Source of the DNA: Blepharisma japonicum
Lineage: Eukaryota; Ciliophora; Heterotrichea; Heterotrichida; Blepharismidae
DNA length: 64,000 bases
Assembly (NCBI GenBank): GCA_949751835.1
Contig: CATKHK010000025.1
Location: 310,001 to 374,000, forward strand
Direction of reading: 5' to 3'
A program made the translations under genes and the position numbers. The notes under the pieces were generated by a model. The model ran no database searches. It saw only the letters and a program-made list of their open reading frames with translations, and had not been told where the DNA came from. Of this stretch, positions 51,401 to 61,360 are shown piece by piece (the stretch's first letter is position 1; each line of letters starts with the position of its first letter).

Positions 51401-54118
51401 TAAAAACTTGCACAAATTCGAATTAGTCACTTTTAGCACTTGAATAGGAAATGGACATAAAAATGTATTTTGAATGATGTCTATGACTTGTATAGGCCTT
51501 AATTTAGAAATCTCTACAGGCTGAGGAGAAAGCACAAATAAGGTTGAAGGGATAAAGGAATTTCTTTGAATTTGATTTGAAAATGCTAAAATATATAATA
51601 AATATAGTGAATAGTATCTTATTGGCCTGTATGGATTATAAATAAGAGGAACAATGGTGCACATAAATTTAACAGAGGACTGATATATTTTTCTAGCTTG
51701 CTGTGGGTAATTTAAAGCAATTGTGACTAAAATCTGCAAAGAATTGCTCACTAGCCTAATACCAGCTCTGTCATCTTCGTCTGGAACCCTTAGCTCTTGA
51801 ATCGCATTTACAATGAAATCTTCAAGCAGCTGGACTTCATTGGTCCCACATAGCAAATGAATTAAAACTTGTTCAGCAGCCGCAACTTTTAAGTTAGTTT
51901 CCAAGCTTTCTGATTTCAAAATATTCAACAAATTCATCATTTCTGCTGAGCTAACATTGTCATTTTTAGGAAGTTGGAGTAAATCAAGCTCTCCATGGGA
52001 TTCCAGCTCTGGAACAAGATCTAGGATTTCAGGTGAATCCCAGAAATCTCGCTGATTAGAAATTCATGACTCTTGGATGTTTTCAGGTGAATGGCAAGAT
52101 TTCAATACTTGTGCTGACAAAATACGATTTGATGGATTTTGGCTAAATAAGTCTCTTATGAACCGAAGTGGCTGCGAGGCTGGCTGCTGGTTTGTAAGTG
52201 TATGGATTATTCCACCTAGATCAGGATTTACTGCACTTAAACCTTGCAAGATCGTAAAATATGGGACAAGTTTGTTATAGTCTTCTAAAGTTTCCAAAAC
52301 TCTAGGTATGACTTCATGGATTTCAGGACAGGAAATAATTAAAAATCCTAAAATTGGTTCTTGTAAGAGCAAAGATTTAATAACTTGGCTTCTAATAACT
52401 CCTTCTCCCATTCCTGTCATTACAATGTTTTCAATAACTGCTGCTTTTACAGCTTTAAAAGTATTTTGTTTAACAATTTCTATAGGACTTGCTAATAATG
52501 CTAATAATAAGTTTTGGCATTGTTGAGATCTAGAGTCTAGCGTGGAGTCTTGTGATAGTAATTGGCTATATACATTTAAATCTAAAATGGGATTTTGCAC
52601 TGGCAAGTCTTGTTGAAACTCTAATACTGGCATAACTCTTTCGAAAAATGTTATAGCATTATAAAACATCTCAGGAGAAGCTATAGGAAGAGTTTTCTGA
52701 TGAGCTAGCATTTGTTTTATTTTTATGCTGGCTTCAATAGCTTCCATGCATTTTTTGGCATATTCAAACTCTTTTACTACCTCTTTATCGATTTCTTCTA
52801 AATACGGCAGAATTTCATCACAATTTTCACCTTGAAATACAATTAAATCAGCTATGAATTTTGATAAATTGCTCTGTTTGGAGAGACATTCTGATATTCT
52901 ATCTGGAGGAAGCATGAAAATTACTTTAAGCCCAAGTTCTAAAACTGATTTTATTATGATAGAATTTTCATTGGAATTTGGCTTTTCTGAGTGCTGCTGT
53001 AGCGCATTTCCAATTTTTTCTAAGATATTGTTCACTACTTTAGGATATTTTAGTAGTTTAGGCATAGCCCAAAGTCCAGCTTCCCAGGATTTAATAGAAA
53101 CTCCTATAATTCTGGAATCTTCAAGAGGAATTCTATTGATTATTAATTCAGCTAAAGATAAGCTCGATAAAGTCAGCCCTGGGGTCCCAACTCCCCACTG
53201 TTCACCTTTTAAGCAAGGAACTGAAATTTCTATATGCTCCAAAGGAAGCAGCATCTTTTTAGGAGTACAGATGGCAGCTCTATATTCAGCTTTGCTTATT
53301 TGAGTTGTAAATTGTTCAAGCTTGATTAAAATTGCTTCCATTGATTTCAAAGCTTTATAAGTCACTTCCAAGGCTCCTTTTTGTAGTGCTATGCTTGCCA
53401 AGCTTATAATGCTTCTTATTAAGTCTGGTCTTTGCATTAGTGAATCCAATGGATAATTCTGTAAAATTGAATATTGAAAATCATTACAGCTCTCAATCAT
53501 TTCTTCCACATTCCCAAATTTGACTAAAACTCCTAAGTCGAAAATCACTTTTTCGTCGCTGTCACATAATAAGACAGGCGGAAATTCACAATGTTCTAGA
53601 ATTGTACCAAGCTGCTCAGGATCTTTGGAATAATTTTCTTTCTTTGGCGGGTTTTTAGGCCTTGTTATGTTTGGAAGTTCGTTTGCTGGGAAAACTTGAA
53701 GCTTTTCATCAATATCAGGTATTTGGGAAGGCTGAGATATTGGGATTGGTGCAAATGCAGGGCTTACTAGGGCATTTAAAATTCCTGAAACTAAAGATTG
53801 AAGCGTGGTTGGGGCATTCTTGTAATATGCATTAAAAAAGTCTATCGCACCTAAACTCATTAAGCTGAAATGCCCTTTAGGATTTAATGCAAGTAACTGT
53901 AATACTTTGAGTGCTGCATTTATTGTTTGAATTTCTGCATCTTCTTGCCTTATATTAATTCAGCTCATTATAAGACCTGAAATGACACACTTCTCTATTT
54001 CGATAAAATCATCTATGCGGGCCACTCTATTTGTAAGTTTTGAGCAAACTGTTAAAATTGCTCTATCTGATATTTCTGGATGATCAAACCTCGCGATTTT
54101 TTTGATAAGTTCTTCCAT
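48464..54118 (-). CDS. RTTN: Rotatin-like centriolar armadillo/HEAT-repeat protein
   Basis: Four or more TGA codons read as Trp join segments into 1884 residues, starting at ATG 54118. The N-terminus (MEELIKKIARFDHPEISDRA, then LNPKGHFSLMSLGAIDFFNA) has the layout of the rotatin N-terminal armadillo domain, including its GAVEFL-type turn. The rest is helical ARM/HEAT-type repeat. The C-terminal part (SLLLLRNLCFSANNKPHIL, ALWALLYNNQKVKGLL) again matches the rotatin pattern. Rotatin/Ana3 is needed for centriole and basal body assembly. Human RTTN is about 2226 residues. The naming rests on recall of family pattern, not an alignment. A generic ARM-repeat protein is the alternative. Confidence 0.75.
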
Positions 54119-54207
54119 TTAAATACAAATATGAATTCTTATTATTGTGAGATATTTTAATCAATAATATCATTATAGTTTGGCATGAGTAATTAGTCGC
54201 ATATTTA

Positions 54208-55911
54208 TTAAAGAGTGAATCTAGCACCTGATGATATTTTTACCACACGTTCAGCCCATTCGATCATAAGATCTTGCATTTCTACAAAGAAATCTTTTAA
54301 TATTTTATACACTGTATCAATTTCAGGGACAGTTAGCAATAAATGTGAGACACTATCGTTATTTCTCTAAATAATGTTTACAGGACCAAGCTTCATTGAC
54401 TTTTTTCTATTCAAAATCTCATTTTCATCGACAACTGCATCTTGTGGCTCTCTTGCAGTCCTGGTAAACTGTGTTAGAATTAAAGTCTGTAGTATTGAAG
54501 CTAAAACCTTCAAATTGCTAAATAAAAATTACTTCGGAGCCCTTGAGTTCATTCTGATGGGCAAGTTATGTTTTGTAGGGTTCAATAGAAACTCCTTAAT
54601 CAAAATCCTCGTTATAAAGAAAAAAGCAATCATCATCCACTTTTTTTCATCAGTTTGGTTTACCAGAGCTCCAAAATGGTTAAAACTAAGTCTTGCTTTT
54701 TCAAAACCTAGAAGGTACTCCTGAGGTATATATGCGCCATTAGAAGTTAGTTTGTCTATAAATAGTCTCAGTTGACGTGGCATTTCTTCTTCATTTGTGT
54801 ATTCTAATAATCCATCTAAAAAACCCCTGACTCTTACTTGCAATTTCAGAAGTTTTGCATTTAAAGCATCTGGCTTTCCTTTATTTCACCAATTATCTTT
54901 TCCGGTGATGTCTAGGTCTAAATTTGGATCATTCAGTATAGAAGTCAATGTAACTCGTGATGCTTTGAGCACCCAGGATTGGGCGACTTCTAAGTAGAGG
55001 GTTATTGAGTCATTCATATTTTTAATGGCATCGTTTTTCATCAATCCTTTTCTTTTAAGTACAGATGAATAAGTTAAAATAGGAAATAAAACGCCATACA
55101 CATATCCTCTCAACCTAGAAATACCTCTAAGTTTTTGTTTGGCTTCTTCAGTTTCTTTATTCATACGCTCTCTTTTCAATTTCTGATATAATTTGGCTTT
55201 TTCTTCAACTGACATATTAGGATTGAATTCATATTTTTTTTGTTCTTCTAAATATCTTTTATTTTCTTCATCTTCATTATCAAGAAACTCATCAATAGAA
55301 GGAGCTGGATTGTTTTTAGGAGATTGAAGATTACTCAAAGGCGGAGAACGAGATCTTGAAGGCACCCTTCTTCCATATTCATAGCCATTTGGGGGCATAT
55401 TATAAGGTCGCTGAGTTTGCATGCCTTTTACCATTTCCGTGATTGTTTCTTGCTGTTTTTGCATTGCTTTCATTATTTCAGTAAATTGGTTTTCAAATTG
55501 TGGCTGCGGAGGAGGTGGTGGAGGAGGAGGCGGAGGAGGGGGTGAAAGATGTTTTCTCGACTCATTTCTTTCTAATAAACTCATTACAGAGTTTACTCTT
55601 CCTATAAGCGTTTTCCTTTTTTCATTTATTTCTTTTTCTTTCATAATCTCTTTTAAGTCTTTCAGTTCATCTTTTAGTACAGTATTATATACTGAATTTC
55701 TGGTTTTTCAATAATATTGGCTGTCATAATGGGGAGATGGGAGAACTGCATATGATGCAGGTTTAGGATAATTCATTTGCAAGTTTGTTGGGGCAAAATT
55801 TTGAGGAGGTGATGCTGAAATCTTGAAAAAAGGATATACAGGGCTTCTAGCTGAAACAGCAGGGCTTTGTGACATGATTTGTTGTCCGAAATTTGACATA
55901 CGAGTGTCCAT
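54208..55911 (-). CDS. Proline-rich protein with helical C-terminus, unknown
   Basis: Splicing introns 54518-54532 and 54367-54381 and reading TGA as Trp gives 557 residues. The N-terminal 65 residues are Ser/Pro/Tyr-rich. A coiled coil around 80-110 precedes a run of 12 prolines near residue 124. A polar linker has RVPSRSRSPPLSNL. From about 230 a compact helical domain begins (RLRGYVYGVLFPILTYSSVL, SITLYLEVAQSWVLKASRVT, WMMIAFFFITRILIKEFL) and ends ...AERVVKISSGARFTL. I do not recognise it. The poly-Pro stretch could bind profilin or SH3/EVH1-type domains. Confidence 0.75.
54367..54381 (-). other. 15-nt intron (proline-rich gene, intron 2)
   Basis: GTAAACATTATTTAG follows MKLGP and ends in an in-frame TAG. 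Removal opens 52 further codons. Confidence 0.88.
54518..54532 (-). other. 15-nt intron (proline-rich gene, intron 1)
   Basis: GTAATTTTTATTTAG splits a codon after NSRAP and gives TAA if kept. Removal continues NNLKVLASILQTLIL. Confidence 0.88.
55508..55543 (-). repeat. Poly-proline trinucleotide tract
   Basis: A run of GGA, GGT, GGC and GGG on the + strand encodes 12 consecutive Pro on the minus strand. Mixed codons suggest selection on the protein rather than fresh slippage. Confidence 0.85.
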
Positions 55912-55970
55912 TTTACTTTAATTTTATTTATTTTAAAACCCAACTCAATCCTGCAGCTCACAAATTCAAT

Positions 55971-57353
55971 CTAATCTTTTGTTGATACCTGAAATGATTT
56001 TTCAAGGCGCGAAGATTGATTAAGAATATTTTGAGTTTTCGCTTGTAAAGATCCGCCATAAGGTCCAACTATAATAGAACTAAAAGTTCCTCCTAGCCCT
56101 ACTGCGCAAATATTTCTCCCAATCAGTTCATCCACCATCCTAGGTCTAAATATAGAATTTCCAGACTTAATCCCTAGCCTTCCAGCTGTATTATCACCCC
56201 AAGCAAATAAATCTCCTTCACTCGTTAGCAATGCAGAATGTGAATCTCCACAAAATATAAATCTAGTAGTTACATCAGATTCCCCAAGCATTCCTCTTGT
56301 TTCAATTTCTTGAGGTTCATAGCTTCTATTCGCATCAATTCCACATTGACCTTCACTATTATCTCCAAAAGCAAATACTTTGCCAGACTCTTCTAATACT
56401 ACAGTATGTCTAGCCCCAGCAGCTACATCTAGCACTGATAGATTTTTAAAAAAAGGAATCAGTCCTGGGGCTGATTTATAAGTAATTTCTCTTGGGAAGC
56501 CTAATTCTCCATAAGTATTGTCACCTACTGAGTATGCTTTTCCTGACTGGGTTGATATGATTGCATGCATTTTCCCCATAGATATTCTTTTTATGCTGTC
56601 TCCAGCTGGTAGCTCAAATTGAAGCTCTTTTGGCTCTCGCTGCTTTAGCCCGTTAAACCATTCACCTCATATAAGGATTTTTCCAGATTCTGATTAAATT
56701 TTACGTAAAACCGCAGCTGATCTCATTTGCCCAGCAAAAATAGAAGAAACACTTTCTGGGTATTTTTCTCGCAATGGAACTTCTGTTGGGATATGTCTAT
56801 GCTCTCTGTCTAAAAATCCGCAGCCAGTTTCATGCCCAAAAGCCATCACAACTCCATCCCCATTTGAAGTTTCTTCCTTTACAAGAATTAAGGAATGATA
56901 AGCCCCTGCAGCAATATCAATAATCTATATATGCTATACTTTAAACCCAGGGATATTAAAAGCGCTTAGTTTCTCATTTATTCTGGATTCTGTAGCAATT
57001 TCTTCATTATTTTTGTTTTCTTCTAAAAGTTTTGGGTCTCTTGCACATTGCCCATAGGTGTTATTTCCTGCAGAAAGCACATAATTAACTTCGGTTAAAA
57101 ATAAGACATGGTCAGATCCACAAGCAATTTTGATGATCCCTTGCTTTCCAAAAGAGTCTGGGATTCGCTTTAAATGCAAATCAGTTGGCCCAACTCCATA
57201 GATAAACACAATGTAGGGAGATCATAGTTTTTGAGTTGCAGGGTCTGATCTGAATTATGATTACTTTTCTGACTTAGGAAGCAGTCTTGTGCTATCACCA
57301 ACGTTTATATCATCTCCAGCAAAGCAGCAGCAGATTTTTCGCCAGAAGGACAT
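55971..57353 (-). CDS. RCC1-repeat (beta-propeller) protein
   Basis: Three 15-nt introns (57250-57264, 56925-56939, 56690-56704) must be removed. The four exons give 445 residues, enough for one seven-bladed propeller. RCC1 repeats are clear: IIKIACGSDHVLFLTE, LSAGNNTYGQCA, IIDIAAGAYHSLIL, AVLQSGKILIWGEW, AYSVGDNTYGELGFPRE, VFAFGDNSEGQCG and LFAWGDNTAGRLG. RCC1 itself is the Ran exchange factor, but this one lacks anything specific for Ran. Many ciliate RCC1 proteins are scaffolds. The short N-terminus (MSFWRKICCCF) has a Cys cluster that might be palmitoylated. Confidence 0.88.
56690..56704 (-). other. 15-nt intron (RCC1 gene, intron 3)
   Basis: GTAAAATTTAATCAG holds an in-frame TAA. Removal joins AAVLQ to SGKILIWGEW across one RCC1 repeat. 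Confidence 0.9.
56925..56939 (-). other. 15-nt intron (RCC1 gene, intron 2)
   Basis: GTATAGCATATATAG starts GTAT rather than GTAA and holds an in-frame TAG. Removal joins PGFK to IIDIAAGAYHSL. Confidence 0.88.
57250..57264 (-). other. 15-nt intron (RCC1 gene, intron 1)
   Basis: GTAATCATAATTCAG gives TAA if retained. Removal joins the short first exon (29 codons) to KSDPATQKLWSPY. Confidence 0.85.
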
Positions 57354-57394
57354 AATTTAAAGAATTAGTTGCAAATATTTTTAATAAATCAGAG

Positions 57395-58690
57395 TTAAAG
57401 CTTTCCAATTATTTTATTTTTGCTTAGTGCAGTAAGTATGATAAATAGCTCTGAGATAAAACAACAATAGATTATAAACATCATCCCATAAGGAGATTTT
57501 CGTCCACCTGTGTATTCACATATAATTCCATACACAATTGGCGCCGGAAGATATCCCAGTAAATTTGTAATGACCGAAGCAAATGAGCTTGCTAATGGCT
57601 TCATGCTATTTTTGACAGAGCTTATCATAATTCCTGTTAGCACAGGCATAACTCCACCTCCAAAGAATAAAATAAACCAGAAAAGCATTGCAAACATCTC
57701 AAGACTTCCGACAAATGGTAATGGCAATGCAAAGATGCACCCAAGAAACCCAAGTAAACCACATAGTTTTTTAGCTCTTTCTCCATTATAGCCACCGCAT
57801 CTATGACATAAATATCCACCTCCTGCAACTCCTAAGGTAGGCGCAGTTAAACAAGTAACTGCGTAGGGTGTAAATATTGAAGTTCCTTTAATTTTAAGCA
57901 CATTTAATAAATAATCAGTTGTCCAGAACTGTGCTCCTGTGACCACAAAATAGCTTGTCATTATTCCACTCATTGACCATAAATAAGTAGGATTTGTTAA
58001 TAACTGATAAATTTTTTTCCTTAGTTTATTTTTCTCGTGAGTCAAAGCTAATAGACTTTCACTCTTTCGACTCACAAAAGCATCTTCAGAATAATGGATC
58101 ATGTTTGATGGGAAGAATTGCAATATTATTGCACAAGGTATAAATAAAGCGCCTTGTATGATAAAGCTATATTCCCACTAAATACATTTTACATCCCAAA
58201 ATTCAGTAATGGCTGCAGTTAGAATATATCCAAACATCATCCCAAATGGAACAGTTAGTTGAAGATAGGTAAGTCATAATGTTTTTTGATTTTCTGAAGC
58301 AAAAATATCGATTCATGCTGGAATATAAGCGATTAGGAAAACCTATATAGAATTTACTTGGAAAAAGCCTGTCATAAATCTTGATAAATAAACAAGTAGA
58401 ATGGTACTTGAGGAGACTGGGAAGAGAGCTATAAAAATACATATTGAAAATAATGCAATTGTTAGGACAAATTTAGGACTTAGTTTTTGGAAGCAAATTC
58501 CTGCAGCAATACCACCGACAGCTATACCTAAAAAGACCAGTGAACCTAATGCTCCCAATTCCATTTTGCTTAGGCCTAAATCAAATGAGATTTCATTTGT
58601 TGCTGCTGGAATTGAACCATGGTCCATGTTGATGCACGTATTTACAGTCAGAAATAAGAAAAATATCAAAGTTGTCACTGTGCTTCCCAT
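57395..58690 (-). CDS. Major facilitator superfamily transporter
   Basis: Removing introns 58343-58357 and 58178-58192 and reading TGA as Trp gives 421 residues with about twelve TM helices. The N-half has a long TM1-TM4 block (KMELGALGSLVFLGIAVGGI, LVYLSRFMTGFFQVFLIAYI). A charged central loop (RKSESLLALTHEKNKLRKK) splits two six-helix halves. Features such as MDHGSIPAATNEI and YLCHRCGGYNGERAKKL suggest the spinster/SPNS-like branch of organic-ion or lipid MFS carriers, but the substrate cannot be read from sequence. The start ATG is at 58690. Confidence 0.85.
58178..58192 (-). other. 15-nt intron (MFS gene, intron 2)
   Basis: GTAAAATGTATTTAG ends in an in-frame TAG. Removal joins TEFWD to WEYSFIIQGALF. 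Confidence 0.9.
58343..58357 (-). other. 15-nt intron (MFS gene, intron 1)
   Basis: GTAAATTCTATATAG ends in an in-frame TAG. Removal joins RFMTGFFQ to VFLIAYIPAW within one TM helix. Confidence 0.9.
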
Positions 58691-59062
58691 TTGTTGCTCC
58701 TGTTTAATTAATTTAATTTAGAGTTTAATGGCATGTTTATTGATAAAAAATTCAGAAATTGTGATGTTGTATATGTTAAGTTAAAAGAAATAAGCGACTG
58801 CATGATTTTATTTTTCAAGCGATATGAGCATATTTATTATAAAAAAAACGAATTTACAAATTCTCCAATGGCTATATGGATCCCATAGGCACTGAATTAG
58901 CAGGGGAATTCTAGTGCCGGACTCTCTACTTCCAGCAATCATTTGGCTTTACATCTGCCTACCAATTGTCGATACCATATTAGCGAATTATATGATATGT
59001 TTTTATTTTATATCGAAAATTTAATAATTCCGTATAATAAAAGTAATAAAAAATTGCAATCA
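58691..59062. other. Intergenic region
   Basis: This 372-bp gap lies between two minus-strand genes. A GC-richer, hairpin-forming part at 58868-58990 is listed separately. The flanks are AT-rich with nothing visible. Confidence 0.45.
58868..58990. ncRNA. Candidate structured RNA (strand unknown)
   Basis: This stretch is GC-richer than its surroundings and folds. GGCACTGAATT (58888-58898) pairs with AATTCTAGTGCC (58907-58918) with one bulge and an 8-nt loop. CTATATGG and CCATAG just upstream form a second small hairpin. It shares the string CTTCCAGC, in a loosely similar context, with the candidate at 10790-10950. A 44-codon minus-strand ORF crosses it but looks unremarkable. It matches no snRNA or tRNA I know. 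Confidence 0.28.
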
Positions 59063-59914
59063 TTATGGATTATATGGCGATCCGGAAAATTCATCAATTG
59101 ATGAAGGAGTAAATGATACTTCATAAAAAGCGTTCAGCGAATTTCTATATATTCTAGGTGATTTTGAGTGTGTTTTATTTATTGTATCCTCATATTTCTT
59201 TGATCTTATAGATGAAATTTCAGGGAAAATTGAAGGCTTTTTATATCCAACCACAAAATCTCCATCAAGTTCAGAGTCCTTTTGTCTCTTCCTCATAATA
59301 TTTGTGAACTCATTATAAGGCTCAGAAATATATTCAAAATTTGTAAAAAAGGTTGTATCTTGCTTAATTCTTAATATAAAAGGTTTTGAATTAGATTTGC
59401 TAATTTGACCAGCACCAGTAGGCGTTACTGCGCTTGTATTTCCTATTGCATCCGTTGAATTTAGACTAATTTTTTCATTAAGTGGTTTTTTTGTAAATTT
59501 AAATGTTCGGGGCCCAATAATTTTGTCTTTCTCCTCTTTTCTCAAAGTTTGCATAAAATTGGTTTCATTATACGGGTCATTAATTTTTTCTCTCATCAAA
59601 GATTTTGATCTGAATTTTCCTTTTTTTGGGGTTGGACTATTTATTGCAGGATGTTTTACTTCATCCCTAAATCTATAAGACAAAGGAGATACATTTGGTA
59701 TGGTCCCATTCTTAATTACTGCCTAATAAATACCCTCATAAAGATCTTCATTAAGATTTGTTTGTTCTCATAAAGCAAGACGTTCTTTAAACCTATCAGT
59801 TAATAAACTGTTTTTTCTTTCTCTGATCTCTTTTAATTTGTCTTTATATTTTTCTTGATACTTCTTGGCTTCCTCTATATTAGATTGTCTTTTATGAAGG
59901 TATCGGTTAAACAT
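59063..59914 (-). CDS. Basic protein with a PYNE-type repeat, unknown
   Basis: Removing intron 59719-59733 gives 278 residues from ATG 59914. The first 45 residues are a charged helix (YQEKYKDKLKEIRERKNSLL). Two segments resemble each other: INDPYNETNFMQTLRKEEKD and ISEPYNEFTNIMRKRQKDSE, each followed by a Lys/Phe-rich strand. A looser third copy may be NLNEDLYEGVIKNGT. The rest is Ser/Lys-rich and disordered. I know no such family. Short repeats in a basic, disordered chain are common in ciliary microtubule-associated proteins, so that is a possibility. Confidence 0.7.
59719..59733 (-). other. 15-nt intron
   Basis: GTATTTATTAGGCAG starts GTAT and ends CAG. Kept, it gives a TAG. Removed, it joins EDLYE to VIKNGTIPNVSP. 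It contains an internal AG that is not used as the 3' site. Confidence 0.82.
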
Positions 59915-60014
59915 AGCTATTATATTTTTATTTTAAGTTATACAATGTAGCAATATAAACTATTCATAATTTAATTTAGATAATCCAAAAAATTGTGTCT
60001 TTGAGTTGTTTCTG

Positions 60015-60674
60015 CTACCTATATCTATCAGAATATCGCAGATGAATTAAGCCATCTACGCTGGCTAAGTGGTTAAGGTTTTTCAGGCTTTCGCAGTAGT
60101 TTATATGCAAACCATCTGTTTTATAAATATATATATTTTGGTTTTTAGAAATTCCAAGCATTCTTTTCATGATCAGCACCAACTGTGCCCCAGTGCATTC
60201 TTCAAAGACTTTAACTTTATTCTTCTTTAGACTAGGAATTCTAGAATCATTTTTTGGCACCAGTTTAAGCCCTATGAACCCTTCTTCGACCTGGTTTGGA
60301 ATCGGACAAGGCTGGATATATTCGTCTAATATGACTGAATCTCCTTTTTTAGTCAGATCAATAGAATCATATATAAACTTTAAAAAACCATCTTCTGACT
60401 TCAGACGCATATAAAGGGTTTCAATACTTGTGCAGTTTCGGGTCACGTTTTCTCCTTCTAAATACAGATTAATTTGTTCCTTGACTATAAAATAAATCAT
60501 ATCTGTCAGATTTATAGGTGCTATTGATTTAGGCAATATGAAAGTCCCTTCTGCTGCCGATGAAATTCTTGAGTTTTTTGCTTTTTCGATGGTGATAGGT
60601 ATATCATCTGGATTTTTTATAAAGATGCTCTCTTCGTTTGCATCAGACCTCACTGGATAAGTTTTATTTCCCAT
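60015..60674 (-). CDS. N-myristoylated protein with ATG12-like ubiquitin-fold C-terminus
   Basis: The 219-residue protein begins MGNKTYPV, a likely myristoylation site. Residues about 130-219 follow the ATG12 pattern. IGLKLVPKNDSRIPSLKKNK corresponds to the first strands. TGAQLVLIMKRMLGISKNQN corresponds to the helix, followed by IYIYKTDGL, SLKNLNHLASVDGLIHLRYS and the end DRYR. ATG12 ends in Trp-Gly for conjugation to ATG5. Here the last residues are RYR, so the domain cannot be conjugated as it stands. The N-terminal half is unrecognised. The assignment is by eye. Confidence 0.55.
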   Translation of the reverse strand: MGNKTYPVRSDANEESIFIKNPDDIPITIEKAKNSRISSAAEGTFILPKSIAPINLTDMIYFIVKEQINLYLEGENVTRNCTSIETLYMRLKSEDGFLKFIYDSIDLTKKGDSVILDEYIQPCPIPNQVEEGFIGLKLVPKNDSRIPSLKKNKVKVFEECTGAQLVLIMKRMLGISKNQNIYIYKTDGLHINYCESLKNLNHLASVDGLIHLRYSDRYR

Positions 60675-60799
60675 TTTTAATTGCTATATTTTCGAATAAG
60701 CTTTTTATGAAAGTGAATAGCACACAAATACGTTTTTCAATCTTTTTTGACAATTTTGAACTTATGAATCTATATTTTATTAATCTCTAAGTTAGAAGA

Positions 60800-61264
60800 T
60801 TAAAAGTCCGCCCTGCGGGCAATACGATTGCATTCTTCTAGAACGCGATTTCTTTCTGCTCCAAGCTCAAATTCAGTCCCCACATTGAGCATCTCAAAAA
60901 ATCTTCGATTATGCTGGTTGAATCTTTTGCCAATTTGCCAATAATAAACTGCAGGCCAAGCTACAAATAATGGTGCGAAAACAAGCCTCTTGCGTCTCCA
61001 GCTGACCAAAAGTTGTAATACATTGCCTACAAACATCCCATCGAAAAAGGATCTTAAATTAACAGCGAATCTGTATTCTCTCTTTACTATGTAAGCCCAA
61101 TCTCTTTCTGCATCAGTTTTATAGGTATCTAGATTCTTGTTTAGTGCCCAATCCTTGATAAATTTCATGCGCAAGTTATCGCATACATGGTCTGCTTCTC
61201 TTTGAGCATCAGGAGCGAGCTCGGTCTTCTCCTTATAGAAGTATTCTTCATCCATTACGCCCAT
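60800..61264 (-). CDS. Small Trp/Arg-rich protein, possibly mitochondrial membrane
   Basis: The 154-residue protein is one open frame. It has an acidic, helical N-terminus (ELAPDAQREADHVCDNLRMK), a hydrophobic patch around 75-110 (VLQLLVSWRRKRLVFAPLFV, AWPAVYYWQIGKRF) that could be one TM segment, and a basic C-terminus (NRVLEECNRIARRADF). I do not recognise it. The composition recalls accessory subunits of ciliate respiratory complexes, but that is a guess. Confidence 0.65.
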   Translation of the reverse strand: MGVMDEEYFYKEKTELAPDAQREADHVCDNLRMKFIKDWALNKNLDTYKTDAERDWAYIVKREYRFAVNLRSFFDGMFVGNVLQLLVSWRRKRLVFAPLFVAWPAVYYWQIGKRFNQHNRRFFEMLNVGTEFELGAERNRVLEECNRIARRADF

Positions 61265-61360
61265 GGTATTAAATGATAAGCTAAATTTATATTAAATAAA
61301 AACTCTCGACAAGATATGTGATTCATATAATATTAGATAAAACAAACTACTTTATCGTGT

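Noticed and set aside
52854-53303. 149-codon plus-strand ORF
   Set aside because: It lies fully inside the rotatin coding sequence on the opposite strand and has no motif.
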